Source of the DNA: Pollutiaquabacter sp046052345
Lineage (GTDB): Bacteria; Bacteroidota; Bacteroidia; AKYH767-A; 2013-40CM-41-45
Direction: 5' to 3'
DNA: 64,000 nt
NCBI GenBank assembly: GCA_046052345.1
Contig: JBJOMN010000054.1
Span: 1-64,000 of the forward strand
Made by a program: the position numbers and the translations under genes. The notes under the pieces are model-generated. The model worked only from the letters and a program-made list of their open reading frames with translations, did not search any database and was not told where the DNA came from. Below are positions 41,814 to 50,762 of the stretch, in pieces. How positions within the stretch are numbered: position 1 is the stretch's first letter; each line of letters starts with the position of its first letter.

Positions 41814-41844
41814 CAAATGTACTCAATCGAAGCGGTGGCAACAA
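41814..41844 (-). promoter_or_regulatory. rarA promoter
   Basis: On the minus strand -33 TTG (41844-41842, part of TTTTG) is followed after exactly 20 bases by -7 TACATTTG (41821-41814). This is one of the best matches to the Bacteroidota promoter in the window. The start near 41808 gives a leader of about 78 bases. The -33 lies 12 bases from the divergent -7 box at 41856. Confidence 0.7.
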
Positions 41845-41855
41845 AAGGCCTTTCG

Positions 41856-41863
41856 TACTTTTG
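41856..41863 (+). promoter_or_regulatory. -7 box of the TonB-type receptor gene
   Basis: TACTTTTG matches TAnnTTTG and ends 4 bases before a GTG at 41868 that begins a signal peptide. It is nearly back to back with the rarA promoter, so the two could interfere. Confidence 0.45.
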
Positions 41864-41867
41864 CCGC

Positions 41868-44384
41868 GTGTCTAAATTGAAGTATTTACTTTTCCTATTC
41901 TGCCTTGTTTCTTGGTGGTGCCCCGTCACGGTTTTCTCTCAGGGACGTCCGGGACCCGGAGGAAGGCCGGGCGGACCTCCCGACCAGCCGAAGATCGGGA
42001 TCATCTCCGGTACGGTGTTCGATGATTCTACCGGAGCTCCTTTGCCTTTCGTGTCCGTAGGTGCTTTCCGCCTGCCCGATACCTCGGCCTCCGGCGGGAC
42101 CATGTCGGACGAAAGGGGCCGTTTCAAGATACAGGAACTTTCGCCGGGCAACTACCTGCTTAAGGTCAATTCCGTAGGCTATCGCACCAAGAGCATACCT
42201 GTTGGTCGGGTGACCCCCGACAAGTACCATCTATCCGGTATCGAAGTCCGGATGCGGACATCTGTCACACGGTTGAAAGAGGTGAAAGTGGAGGCAGAGA
42301 CGCCCGAGTTCATGAATTCCATCGATAAGAAAGTCTACAGTGTCGACAAGAACATCGTGAACACCGGCGGTACGGTCACCGATGTATTGCAACAGATACC
42401 TTCCATTCAGGTCGACATCGACGGCAAGGTGGCACTTCGCGGCAGTGAAAATGTGACCATCCTCATCGACGGAAAACCTTCCGGTATGCTGGGCAACGAC
42501 CGTCGTGCCGTGCTGCAGCAGATTCCTGCTGCCGCAGTCGACCAGATCGAAGTGGTCACCAATCCTTCCGCCAAATACGATGCGGAAGGCATGGCAGGCA
42601 TCATCAACATCAAGACGAAGAAAGACAAGTTCCAGGGTACGAACGGAAACATCTCCGCAGGAGTCGGTACCAACGACAAGTATAATGCCGGCGTGTCGAT
42701 GAATGACCGCACCGCTCACCGGAATTTCTTCCTTAATTACAATTACCGGCACGAAGACCGCAACAATAACGGCGAAGGCGAGCAGTACAATTACTTCGGC
42801 GGTGCTGATGACTATTCTTGGCTGTCGGATAATTTCGGCACGCATTCGTCCGGTATGCAGAATGCGAAAGCAGGGGTAGATCTCTATTTCGGTCCGCGCA
42901 ATACCTTGGGTGTCAGCGGTGGATTCTCCGTACGTAAGGAGAAGAAGCCTGAACAGGTCAGTTACCTCTTTTACGATTCTGCGGGGGCATTGTACGGTCA
43001 GGGCTCGCTGCATCCGTCTTTCATCAAGAACAATACTACGGACGAGGATAACAGGAACATCGACGGAAACATCGATTTCAAGCATTTGTGGGCGGCCAAT
43101 AAAGGGGAGCTTACGGCTTCGTCGTCCTATTCTACCAACCGTAAGAATTCCGACGGATACTTCTCCAATACATTGTATGACCTCGACGGAATTCCATACC
43201 AGAAAAGCCTTAACAGGGGAGCATTCCAATCCTCCGTCTCCCAGGCGGATCTCTCCCGCATTTTCAAGTCAGTTGGAAAATTGGAGGCCGGAATCAAGAA
43301 TTCGATACGGAATGTCGAGAATGAACAGTCGTTAGGATACTACCAGCAGGCCGGTGCGGACTATCTGAATGATTCCTCCTATTCGGACCTTTTCATCTTC
43401 AACGAACAAGTCATTGCCGGGTACGCCATGTTCTCCGGTAAATCCGGCAAGTTCGAATATAACGGCGGCTTGCGTGCCGAGCAGACCCTGATCGACATCG
43501 ATTCCCGCCAGGCAGGCGCATTCGAGAACGATTACCTCAATCTTTTTCCGAGCGCCTTCCTGAAATATTCTTTTTCGGAAACCAATGAGTTGCAGCTGGG
43601 ATACAGCCGCCGCATCAACCGTGCGGATTCCCGGCAGCTTAATCCTTTCACGGACTATTCCGATTCCCTGAGTATACGGAGAGGTAATCCCTATCTCTTG
43701 CCCGAACTTGTCCATTCGATGGATCTGTCGTATGCCCGTAACTGGAAGGGAACCTCCCTGAATGCGTCGGTTTATTTCAGGCATACCGACGACCTGATCA
43801 CCCGCTTCCGTTCGGTCGACACGCTTACCGGTATCAGTACGATGACGTCTGTCAATTACAGTTCCTCCGAGAATGTCGGAGTCGAAGCCACCCTTCGTGC
43901 TGCATTTTCCAAAGCTGTCAATCTGATGGCCGGCTTCAACTTGTTCCGTAACTCCATCGACGCAAGTAACATCAGTCCGGATCTTCAGAGCGAATCGACA
44001 CAGTGGAGTACGCGTTTGAACCTTACGGCCAAAGCGACACTATCCACTACCTTCCAGCTTACAGCCAATTACATGTCTCCCATGAAAAGCCCGATCGGCG
44101 AGTTCAGAGGTATGAGCGGGTTAGATGCCGGTGTGCGTCAGGAGCTCTGGAAAGGAAAAGGATCGATCAGTCTGAATGTGACAGACATATTCCGGACGCG
44201 GATCATGCGTGTGCACAATTTCGTAGAAGGTGTTTATGATTATAACGGTGAACGCTATCGGGAGTCCCGTGTCGGTATGCTCACCCTTCAATACCGTTTT
44301 GGCACTAACGAGAATCTTCGTAAGCGTTCCCGTCAGGAGCAACGGCCGTCCATGGAGATCATGGACAACACCATGGATTTCTGA
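41868..44384 (+). CDS. TonB-dependent receptor-like outer-membrane protein
   Basis: A protein of about 838 residues. I chose the GTG at 41868 because it opens a proper signal peptide (SKLKYLLFLFCLVSWWCP, cleavage near VFSQ) just after a -7 box; the ATG at 41817 would add 17 residues encoded across both promoters. The mature protein starts with a Gly/Pro-rich stretch (GRPGPGGRPGGPPDQP), then a carboxypeptidase-regulatory-like domain, a plug (VTDVLQQIPSIQVDIDGKV, GSENVTILIDGKPSGML, NPSAKYDAEGMAGIINI) and a barrel with Asn/Tyr-rich strands. This is the outer-membrane beta-barrel family 3 type, common in the phylum and mostly of unknown substrate. It ends 1 base before the converging CoA-transferase gene. 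Confidence 0.88.
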   Translation: MSKLKYLLFLFCLVSWWCPVTVFSQGRPGPGGRPGGPPDQPKIGIISGTVFDDSTGAPLPFVSVGAFRLPDTSASGGTMSDERGRFKIQELSPGNYLLKVNSVGYRTKSIPVGRVTPDKYHLSGIEVRMRTSVTRLKEVKVEAETPEFMNSIDKKVYSVDKNIVNTGGTVTDVLQQIPSIQVDIDGKVALRGSENVTILIDGKPSGMLGNDRRAVLQQIPAAAVDQIEVVTNPSAKYDAEGMAGIINIKTKKDKFQGTNGNISAGVGTNDKYNAGVSMNDRTAHRNFFLNYNYRHEDRNNNGEGEQYNYFGGADDYSWLSDNFGTHSSGMQNAKAGVDLYFGPRNTLGVSGGFSVRKEKKPEQVSYLFYDSAGALYGQGSLHPSFIKNNTTDEDNRNIDGNIDFKHLWAANKGELTASSSYSTNRKNSDGYFSNTLYDLDGIPYQKSLNRGAFQSSVSQADLSRIFKSVGKLEAGIKNSIRNVENEQSLGYYQQAGADYLNDSSYSDLFIFNEQVIAGYAMFSGKSGKFEYNGGLRAEQTLIDIDSRQAGAFENDYLNLFPSAFLKYSFSETNELQLGYSRRINRADSRQLNPFTDYSDSLSIRRGNPYLLPELVHSMDLSYARNWKGTSLNASVYFRHTDDLITRFRSVDTLTGISTMTSVNYSSSENVGVEATLRAAFSKAVNLMAGFNLFRNSIDASNISPDLQSESTQWSTRLNLTAKATLSTTFQLTANYMSPMKSPIGEFRGMSGLDAGVRQELWKGKGSISLNVTDIFRTRIMRVHNFVEGVYDYNGERYRESRVGMLTLQYRFGTNENLRKRSRQEQRPSMEIMDNTMDF

Positions 44385-44385
44385 A

Positions 44386-45666
44386 TCAACCGCTTCTCCG
44401 GAAGCGTTCGAAGATGCTGCGGTCAAGGCTTTCGCGGTCGTCCGGATGCGCGATCGAGGTCAGTGCTTCCGCCCTTTGTCTCAGGTTCTTCCCGAAAAGA
44501 TAGGCGACGCCGTATTCGGTGACCACGTAATGCACATGCGCCCTCGTGGTCACCACGCCGGCTCCTTGTTTCAGGAAAGGTACGATCCGCGACAAGCCCT
44601 TGTTTGTCCGTGCAGGTAATGCGATGATCGGTTTTCCTCCTTTGGAAAGCGCTGCGCCGCGGATGAAATCCATCTGGCCGCCGACGCCGGAATACTGGTA
44701 GGTGCCGATGGAGTCGGAGCAGACCTGTCCGGTCAGGTCGATTTCGATACAGCTGTTGATGGCGACGACTTTCGGATTTCGTTGTATGACCGACACTTCG
44801 TTCACATAGTCGATGTCGAGGAATGCGAAGCCCGGATTGTCGTTGACATAATCATAGAGACGTTTCGATCCCAGGCAGAATCCTGTAACGCTTTTTCCGG
44901 GGTGAGTCTCCTTGCGGCTGTTGTTGATGACGCCATTTTCAATCAGGTCGATGATTCCGTCGGAGAACATCTCCGTATGGATTCCAAGGTCCTTGTGATT
45001 CTTAAGGGAGGCAAGCACTGCATCGGGAATGGTGCCGATGCCTGTCTGAAGCGTGCTTCCGTCTTCGATGAGTCCAGCCACATGTTTTCCGATGCTTCGT
45101 TCCACCTCTGAGAGGCCGCCGTGAGGGAGGGCCTCATGCAGCGGATCTTCAATCCAGGTCATGGCGTCGAAATCGTCAACATGTATCATGCCGTCACCTG
45201 CAGTTCGCGGCATGTTAGGATTCACCTGCGCGATGACTTTCTTCGCGGTATTGACCGCCGTGCGTGCGATGTCCACCGAAACACCCAGTGAGCAGTAGCC
45301 GTGGCTGTCGGGAGGCGAAACATGCACGAAGGCCGTATCGAGCGGAAGGATGTTGTTGCGGAAGAGTTCCGGTATCTCACTCAGGAAGACCGGTACATAA
45401 TCGGCACGACCCTCCCGCACAGCCTGACGGACCGGTTCCGAAACGAAAAGCGAGTTGATATTGAAACTCTTCTCCATTCCGGGCGCAGCCAGCGGCATTT
45501 CTCCGTAGAGGCTGATAGACACCACTTCCACTTGCTCCAGAGAGGGAGCTCGTGCAGCCAGAGCCCTTATCAGTGCTGTTGGCGTGGCAGCGCTTCCGTG
45601 CAGGAAAATCCTTTCCCCCGATGTTACGGATGCTACTGCTTCTTCGATGGAAACGTATGCGGACAT
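44386..45666 (-). CDS. Acetyl-CoA hydrolase/transferase family protein (4-hydroxybutyrate CoA-transferase-like)
   Basis: A 426-residue family I CoA-transferase with both halves in one chain. GIGTIPDAVLASL and HTEMFSDGIIDL hold the Glu expected to form the CoA thioester, and YSGVGGQMDFIRGA is the glycine-rich CoA-binding block. FVHVSPPDSHGYCSLG is typical of 4-hydroxybutyrate or acetate CoA-transferases. It moves CoA between small acids in the cytoplasm; the real substrate pair is unknown. No fermentation genes lie beside it. Confidence 0.88.
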   Translation of the reverse strand: MSAYVSIEEAVASVTSGERIFLHGSAATPTALIRALAARAPSLEQVEVVSISLYGEMPLAAPGMEKSFNINSLFVSEPVRQAVREGRADYVPVFLSEIPELFRNNILPLDTAFVHVSPPDSHGYCSLGVSVDIARTAVNTAKKVIAQVNPNMPRTAGDGMIHVDDFDAMTWIEDPLHEALPHGGLSEVERSIGKHVAGLIEDGSTLQTGIGTIPDAVLASLKNHKDLGIHTEMFSDGIIDLIENGVINNSRKETHPGKSVTGFCLGSKRLYDYVNDNPGFAFLDIDYVNEVSVIQRNPKVVAINSCIEIDLTGQVCSDSIGTYQYSGVGGQMDFIRGAALSKGGKPIIALPARTNKGLSRIVPFLKQGAGVVTTRAHVHYVVTEYGVAYLFGKNLRQRAEALTSIAHPDDRESLDRSIFERFRRSG

Positions 45667-45736
45667 GGAAGATAAAACGGTTCAGGGAATCCGTGCCGAA
45701 CTTAAAATAGGGGATTGAGTCCGCAAAGGACTTACG

Positions 45737-46069
45737 TCAGTCTTTAACGGTTTCTTTCCGCTCGTCGAGTACCACGAAGATCTCCTCGTTGTCTTTCTTC
45801 ATGAGGTACTTTTCCCGAGCGAAGCGTTCCAGATTCTCGGGGTTTGTTTCCAGGCGCTCCATATAAGCCCGGTTCTTTTCGACTTCTTTCTCATAATACG
45901 CTTTTTCCTGACGGAGTTCGTCCAGCTTCTGGCGATAAGAGTAGGTGGTGAGAAAGTCGTTGCGGTCGAAGAAGCCGAGCCACAATAATAATGCAAGTGA
46001 CGCAAGGATATAGCGATTGGTCAGTAGCCTGTAAATCGGGCTGTTCTTAAAACTGTTTTTCTTCGCCAT
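45737..46069 (-). CDS. Septum formation initiator family protein (DivIC/FtsB-like)
   Basis: A 110-residue bitopic protein: short basic cytoplasmic start, one membrane helix (about 21-37, ILASLALLLWLGFF), then a coiled coil (YRQKLDELRQEKAYYEKEVEKN) and the conserved end NPENLERFAREKYLMKKDNEEIFVV, matching DivIC/FtsB proteins that bridge the divisome. It lies 9 bases after the polytopic protein gene upstream. The family call is good; the division role is from family knowledge. Confidence 0.88.
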   Translation of the reverse strand: MAKKNSFKNSPIYRLLTNRYILASLALLLWLGFFDRNDFLTTYSYRQKLDELRQEKAYYEKEVEKNRAYMERLETNPENLERFAREKYLMKKDNEEIFVVLDERKETVKD

Positions 46070-46078
46070 GATGCGAAT

Positions 46079-47632
46079 TTAGGGGTCCTTCTGCAGGGAG
46101 GACGGACTGATGTAAGCGATTGTGAACACTGAGTTGTTCACCGCAGTCGTATCGAAGGGTTTTCGCTCCCAAATCTGTGCTTTTTCGGATTTCTCCAAAA
46201 TTTCCGTCGTTTTCTCCGGATAGAAGGCCGTTCTTTTTTCGATGGTCGTACCCGCCAACAACCAGTTCCTTATCATCCGGTGGTTTTCCGTCTGGGCAAT
46301 GGCCATTTCGGGATAAAAGAAAAGGGATTTAAGACCTGTCAGCAGTACCGCTCCACCCAACAGCAGGTTGCGGTAACGAAGGAACGCTGCATCACTCTGT
46401 CGGTAGACAAGGTAGGATAGCGCAGCAGCCAGTGCGGTCACAGAAAAGAACCCGTAACGAAGGCTTAGGGATTGCTGAAATCCGTTCTGATGTCTGAAAT
46501 ATGCGGCCACAAAGGAAGTAGCGATGAGGAATGCAGCCATCTGCAACCCTGCCTGCTTCCTGAATTCCCACCGGTGAATCATAAAGCCGTAGACGAACAC
46601 CGTGACGACAATCGCCCCTTGGACAAAAGGAAGCATGTAAAAGTCGTGGAACTGCAGATGCCCGCCCAGGAAAGAAAGCGCATACAGGGCGAACTGCCAA
46701 CCTTCGAAGCGCTCGACCGGATTCAGCCGCTCCGGACGGTAGTCGTGGAAGTACCACCAGGCAGCGATCAGCAGAACCGCCGCTGCGAAGTACGCACTTC
46801 GATAGTCCCGGTCAAGCAGTCGGAACAGGACGATCATCGGAAGAACAATCCAGCCGTTCCCGAACGTATACGCTGCAATCACGCCCCACGTCACAGAAAG
46901 GATCATCCTGCCCGGTTTGCCGGAATTCCGATGCCGGAACGCAAGCATAGCTGCGAGTACGACGGTGTAATATGTCGTACCTGAAAACGCGCAGAGAAGG
47001 TTGTAGAATTGTTGGAGGTTGAACAGCAACAGGCCGGTGATCAGGAAAACAAATTCGCGGCGTTTCGGATCACGGTGTTCTTCGGCGAAAAACCACGCGA
47101 TCATGACCAGCAGTACCATGTTCAACAGCTTGGTGACGTGGATGAATTCCGGGCCGGAAATCAATCTGATAAATTCGGCAATCACTCTGGAGATAAAGGT
47201 CTTGCATTCCAGGTAGGATTCGAAAAAGGCTCCGGCTTTTGAAGAAATTCCTTGCAGGTCCGACAGATGAAGCTGCCATTCGTAATATCCGTAGTAATCG
47301 TCCCAAAAGGGTAGTGCGAAGGGTCTTCGGTAGAGTTGTACCAGAAAGAAAGTGAGAAAAGTGATGGAAGGGACAAGGTATCCACGGAAACCGTTTCGGG
47401 AAAAGATCCCGGAGGAGATCAGCAACGAAGCGGATATCACGGAAAGCGCGTACCATGCTGAGGCGCTGATCCCCATGCTCCAGAAACCGACATCCGCCCG
47501 AAGCCCGAGAAAATGCGTTATGCGCGAAATCAATTCCCGGGACGTTTCTTCAAAGGAAAAGAGCAGACAGACGCCCGCTGCCACTATCAGGAGTGTGTTT
47601 TTCCTGGACTCCTTGATTAGGCCGGCAATCAT
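46079..47632 (-). CDS. Polytopic membrane protein of unknown function
   Basis: A 517-residue protein with roughly ten to twelve hydrophobic helices and a soluble C-terminal tail. A first-loop acidic motif LPFWDDYYGYYEW (about 108-120) and the layout resemble GT-C glycosyltransferases or DUF-type EPS membrane proteins, but I cannot confirm either. It is encoded directly before the DivIC-like gene (9 bases), and after the P5C dehydrogenase gene. Function unknown. Confidence 0.65.
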   Translation of the reverse strand: MIAGLIKESRKNTLLIVAAGVCLLFSFEETSRELISRITHFLGLRADVGFWSMGISASAWYALSVISASLLISSGIFSRNGFRGYLVPSITFLTFFLVQLYRRPFALPFWDDYYGYYEWQLHLSDLQGISSKAGAFFESYLECKTFISRVIAEFIRLISGPEFIHVTKLLNMVLLVMIAWFFAEEHRDPKRREFVFLITGLLLFNLQQFYNLLCAFSGTTYYTVVLAAMLAFRHRNSGKPGRMILSVTWGVIAAYTFGNGWIVLPMIVLFRLLDRDYRSAYFAAAVLLIAAWWYFHDYRPERLNPVERFEGWQFALYALSFLGGHLQFHDFYMLPFVQGAIVVTVFVYGFMIHRWEFRKQAGLQMAAFLIATSFVAAYFRHQNGFQQSLSLRYGFFSVTALAAALSYLVYRQSDAAFLRYRNLLLGGAVLLTGLKSLFFYPEMAIAQTENHRMIRNWLLAGTTIEKRTAFYPEKTTEILEKSEKAQIWERKPFDTTAVNNSVFTIAYISPSSLQKDP

Positions 47633-47660
47633 TCTGACGCAGCTGTTAAATTCTTCGCGA

Positions 47661-49292
47661 TCAGTCAGCGGAAAGGAAAGGGTACCGGTAGTCGGTAGGA
47701 GGAACGAAAGTCTCCTTTATGGCACGGGGAGATACCCAGCGCAGCAGATTCAGAATGGATCCCGCTTTGTCATTCGTTCCGGAGGCGCGGCTGCCGCCGA
47801 ACGGCTGTTGCCCGACTACGGCTCCTGTGCATTTGTCGTTGATGTAGAAGTTGCCGGCAGCCTGGTCCAGCTTACGGGTGGCAAGCTCGATGGCGTAACG
47901 GTCGCGCGCGAATATCGAGCCGGTCAGTGCATAGGTTCCCGTGCGGTCGACCAGATCGAGCGTCTCTTCAAACTTGTCATCCTCATAGACGTAGATTGTG
48001 AGTACAGGTCCGAAAAGCTCTTCGCACATGGTCACGTAGTCAGGTCGTTTTGCAAGTATGACCGTAGGGTGGATGAAATAACCGGTGGATTTGTCGTAAG
48101 TCCCGCCGGCGATGATCTCCGCATCTTTGCTTGACTTGGCGTCTTCGATGAATTTGGCCAGTTTGTCGAACGATTTCTCGTCGATGACTGCATTGATGAA
48201 GTTGGTGAAATCCTCGGTGGGGCCGATCTTGAAGGAGGCGAGGTCCTTGACGATTCCCTCACGGACGGTCGTCCAGAGACTCTGAGGGATATAGGCTCGG
48301 GAAGCGGCGGAGCACTTCTGGCCCTGGTACTCGAAGGCGCCGCGCGTAAGAGCGGTGATAAGTGAAGGCGCATCCGCACTGGGATGTGCCATGATGAAAT
48401 CCTTGCCGCCTGTCTCGCCGACGATCCGCGGATAGGAGCGGTACAGGTGGATGTTGTTTCCGATGGTTTTCCAGATGTCCTGGAAGACTGCCGTGGAGCC
48501 GGTGAAATGGATGCCCGCGAAATCGGGATGGCGGAAAATGACCTCTCCGGCATCGGGACCGGATACATAGACGAGGTTGATGACGCCATCGGGCAGTCCG
48601 GCTTCCAGGAAAACCTTCATCAGCAGGGAGGCGGCATAGATCTGTGTGTTGGCCGGCTTCCATACCACGACGTTGCCCATCATGGCGGCGGAGGTAGGAA
48701 GGTTGCCGCTGATGGCCGTGAAATTGAAAGGGGTCAGGGCGAAAACGAATCCTTCCAGCGGCCGGTGTTCCAAACGGTTCCATATGCCTTTCGAACTGAT
48801 CGGTTGCTGGGTGTAGATGGTGCGCATGTACTCCACGTTGAACCGCAGGAAGTCGATCATCTCACAGGCGGCATCGATTTCCGCCTGAAAGGCGTTCTTG
48901 CTTTGACCGATCATCGTCGCCGCATTGATGGCGGCGCGGTAAGGACCGGCAAGGAGGTCTGCTGCTTTGAGGAAAATGGCGGCCCGGTGTTCCCACGACA
49001 GTGCGGACCATTGTGCTCGCGCCTTAAGGGCGGCATCAATGGCTTGTGAAATATGCTGACGTTCCCCTTTGTGATAGTTCGCTACGACATGCTTGTGGTC
49101 ATGCGGCGGGGAAATGGCACCTTTTTTACCGGTACGTACTTCCTTGCCGTCGATATACATCGGGATATCGATGACTTCGGACCGCATTTTTTTCAGTGCT
49201 TCCTGCAGGAGGATCCTTTCCGGACTGCCGGGAGCATAGTTCAGCACCGGTTCGTTGACGGCTACAGGTACCTGAAAGATCGCATTGGACAT
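47661..49292 (-). CDS. pruA: L-glutamate gamma-semialdehyde (1-pyrroline-5-carboxylate) dehydrogenase
   Basis: A 543-residue aldehyde dehydrogenase, the size of the mitochondrial-type P5C dehydrogenase. Catalytic Cys327 in GQKCSAASRAY, Glu293 in IVGETGGKDF, the NAD-binding region FTGSTAVFQDIW and the start-block LNYAPGSPERILLQEAL are present. It oxidises glutamate semialdehyde to glutamate, the last step of proline breakdown. A proline dehydrogenase gene is not in the window. The -7 box TAACTTCG on the minus strand ends 20 bases before the start. Confidence 0.95.
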   Translation of the reverse strand: MSNAIFQVPVAVNEPVLNYAPGSPERILLQEALKKMRSEVIDIPMYIDGKEVRTGKKGAISPPHDHKHVVANYHKGERQHISQAIDAALKARAQWSALSWEHRAAIFLKAADLLAGPYRAAINAATMIGQSKNAFQAEIDAACEMIDFLRFNVEYMRTIYTQQPISSKGIWNRLEHRPLEGFVFALTPFNFTAISGNLPTSAAMMGNVVVWKPANTQIYAASLLMKVFLEAGLPDGVINLVYVSGPDAGEVIFRHPDFAGIHFTGSTAVFQDIWKTIGNNIHLYRSYPRIVGETGGKDFIMAHPSADAPSLITALTRGAFEYQGQKCSAASRAYIPQSLWTTVREGIVKDLASFKIGPTEDFTNFINAVIDEKSFDKLAKFIEDAKSSKDAEIIAGGTYDKSTGYFIHPTVILAKRPDYVTMCEELFGPVLTIYVYEDDKFEETLDLVDRTGTYALTGSIFARDRYAIELATRKLDQAAGNFYINDKCTGAVVGQQPFGGSRASGTNDKAGSILNLLRWVSPRAIKETFVPPTDYRYPFLSAD

Positions 49293-49312
49293 GGTGACAT
49301 GGATTTGACGGG

Positions 49313-49320
49313 CGAAGTTA
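49313..49320 (-). promoter_or_regulatory. -7-like box of pruA
   Basis: On the minus strand TAACTTCG, one base from TAnnTTTG, ends 20 bases before the ATG at 49292. No -33 TTG at the usual distance. Confidence 0.4.
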
Positions 49321-49365
49321 AGAAATTAGGCCTTACGGGAAGGGGCATCGGGCCGTGTTGAACTG

Positions 49366-49396
49366 TTTGCCGGAACGGCCTTACTTCCTAACTTAC
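49366..49396 (+). promoter_or_regulatory. Promoter of the LytTR regulator gene
   Basis: TTTG (49366-49369) is followed after 19 bases by TAACTTAC (49389-49396), a partial -7 match. The start would be near 49402, 14 bases before the ATG. Confidence 0.4.
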
Positions 49397-49415
49397 ACCC
49401 TGAAATCCGACCACC

Positions 49416-50141
49416 ATGCCGCTTATCACCATACTTGAAGACGATCCGGTAAGTGCCGAAATGCTGCGAGACCTCCTCGGCACCGTCGCGCCTGATTGGG
49501 AGCTGGAAGGTCCGTACCCTTCGGTGCAGGAGGCCGTGGAAAAGATCGGGAAGCACCGTCCTCAGTTGGTCTTTCTGGATGTCGAGCTATCTGACGGTTC
49601 GGGCTTTGATGTGCTGAAAATGCTGGAGCCCATCGATTTCGATGTGATCGTGACCACCTCTCACGATAAATATGCAATCCAAGCCATCAAACACCGTGCA
49701 CTCGATTATCTGTTGAAGCCTTTCCAGATCTCCGATCTCAGGGAGGCCATGGGGAAGATCGGTCAGCGGCTCCGTATCGAGCCCGATAGGTTGATCGCAC
49801 CGCCCCATGAGGCGCTACGTAAAATAGCGGTGCCCACGTCCGACGGTCTGTTGCTGATCGCGACTGACGACATCATCCGGCTCGAAAGCGAAAGGAACTA
49901 TACGGATTTCTTTCTCACCGGAAACAGGAAAGTAGTGGTCACCCGATCGTTGAAGGAATTCGAGGAGTTGCTGTCCCCGAAGGGTTTCTTCCGCATCCAT
50001 CACTCCCATATCGTGAACCTCAACCAGATCACCAGATACGTACGGGGCGAAGGAGGATATGTAACTTTATCCGACGGTTCTTCCGTAGATGTCTCCCGGC
50101 GCAGGAAAGAGGAATTCTTAAAAGTCCTTTCCGGCGCCTGA
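49416..50141 (+). CDS. LytTR-family response regulator
   Basis: A 241-residue regulator. N-terminal receiver (1-120: acidic EDD at 8-10, phosphoacceptor Asp55 in LVFLDVELSDGSG, Thr in VTTSH, Lys in YLLKPF) and C-terminal LytTR DNA-binding domain (about 135-240, with LIATDDIIRLESERNYTDFF, FFRIHHSHIVNLNQI and VDVSRRRKEEFL). LytTR regulators usually work with a membrane 7TM or histidine kinase of the LytS type. None is next to it here; instead a receiver protein with a membrane helix follows 62 bases later. Confidence 0.93.
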   Translation: MPLITILEDDPVSAEMLRDLLGTVAPDWELEGPYPSVQEAVEKIGKHRPQLVFLDVELSDGSGFDVLKMLEPIDFDVIVTTSHDKYAIQAIKHRALDYLLKPFQISDLREAMGKIGQRLRIEPDRLIAPPHEALRKIAVPTSDGLLLIATDDIIRLESERNYTDFFLTGNRKVVVTRSLKEFEELLSPKGFFRIHHSHIVNLNQITRYVRGEGGYVTLSDGSSVDVSRRRKEEFLKVLSGA

Positions 50142-50203
50142 CACCCGGCTCTGCTTCTCGTTTGAATCCTGACAAGTAAATCAATCGCCACAAATCCGCT
50201 TAT

Positions 50204-50704
50204 ATGTCCATTTACACCGACCTGCATATCGTTTCGATCGATGATGACCCGAATATGCGTTCCATGCTGGAGGATTTCGTCACGTCGAAGTTCCAAGGTG
50301 CCCGTTTTTCTCCCTATTCCTCGGGAGAGGAGGCCTTACAGGGGCTTTCCACGAAACCGGATCTGATCATCCTGGATTATCACCTGGATACTGCGGACCC
50401 GGCAGCCATGAACGGGATACAGGTTTTGAGCAAGTTGCGGAACCGCTTCCGGGATGCTCAGATTGTCTTCCTTTCCGCCCAGGAGAGCGCTGAAGTCTCA
50501 TCCAATACGATCAAGTTCGGCGCCTTCGATTATATCGTGAAGAACCAATTCGCATTTCAGCGCCTGGAAGTGGTGGTGCGGAATATCATGGGACAAGCCA
50601 CCATCAGGAAGACCGCGGGCACTCAGAAGTTCTTCAATTACCTGCTCGCCGCGATCTGCGCTACGTTGTTGGCAGGAATAGTCATGATGCGGATGAATGG
50701 ATGA
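50204..50704 (+). CDS. Receiver-domain protein with C-terminal membrane helix
   Basis: A 166-residue protein. Residues 5-130 form a complete receiver: acidic pocket D13-D15, phosphoacceptor Asp58 in LIILDYHLD, Ser91 in FLSAQ and Lys113 in YIVKNQ. In place of a DNA-binding or output domain there is a short linker and one hydrophobic helix (about 144-162, YLLAAICATLLAGIVMM) at the C-terminus, so the receiver is probably tethered to the inner face of the membrane. Stand-alone receivers are common, but a C-tail anchor is unusual. It follows the LytTR regulator on the same strand after 62 bases. The role is unknown; a phosphate sink or a docking receiver is possible. Confidence 0.85.
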   Translation: MSIYTDLHIVSIDDDPNMRSMLEDFVTSKFQGARFSPYSSGEEALQGLSTKPDLIILDYHLDTADPAAMNGIQVLSKLRNRFRDAQIVFLSAQESAEVSSNTIKFGAFDYIVKNQFAFQRLEVVVRNIMGQATIRKTAGTQKFFNYLLAAICATLLAGIVMMRMNG

Positions 50705-50762
50705 TTTTTAGCCGGTGATTCCGGTTCAGCTACCTCAAACGGTAAACGGGGAACAGCATCCG

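Noticed and set aside
40588..41880. A 430-codon plus-strand frame opposite rarA
   Set aside because: It is a shadow of the rarA coding frame, covering its Walker motifs. No protein domain is seen.
42231..43229. A 332-codon minus-strand frame opposite the TonB-type receptor
   Set aside because: It is antisense to the plug and barrel coding region, with no domain or promoter.
49329..49385. Direct repeat GGCCTTAC at 49329 and 49378 before the LytTR gene
   Set aside because: The spacing of 49 bases does not fit LytTR sites, which are closer direct repeats, and two 8-mers may be chance.
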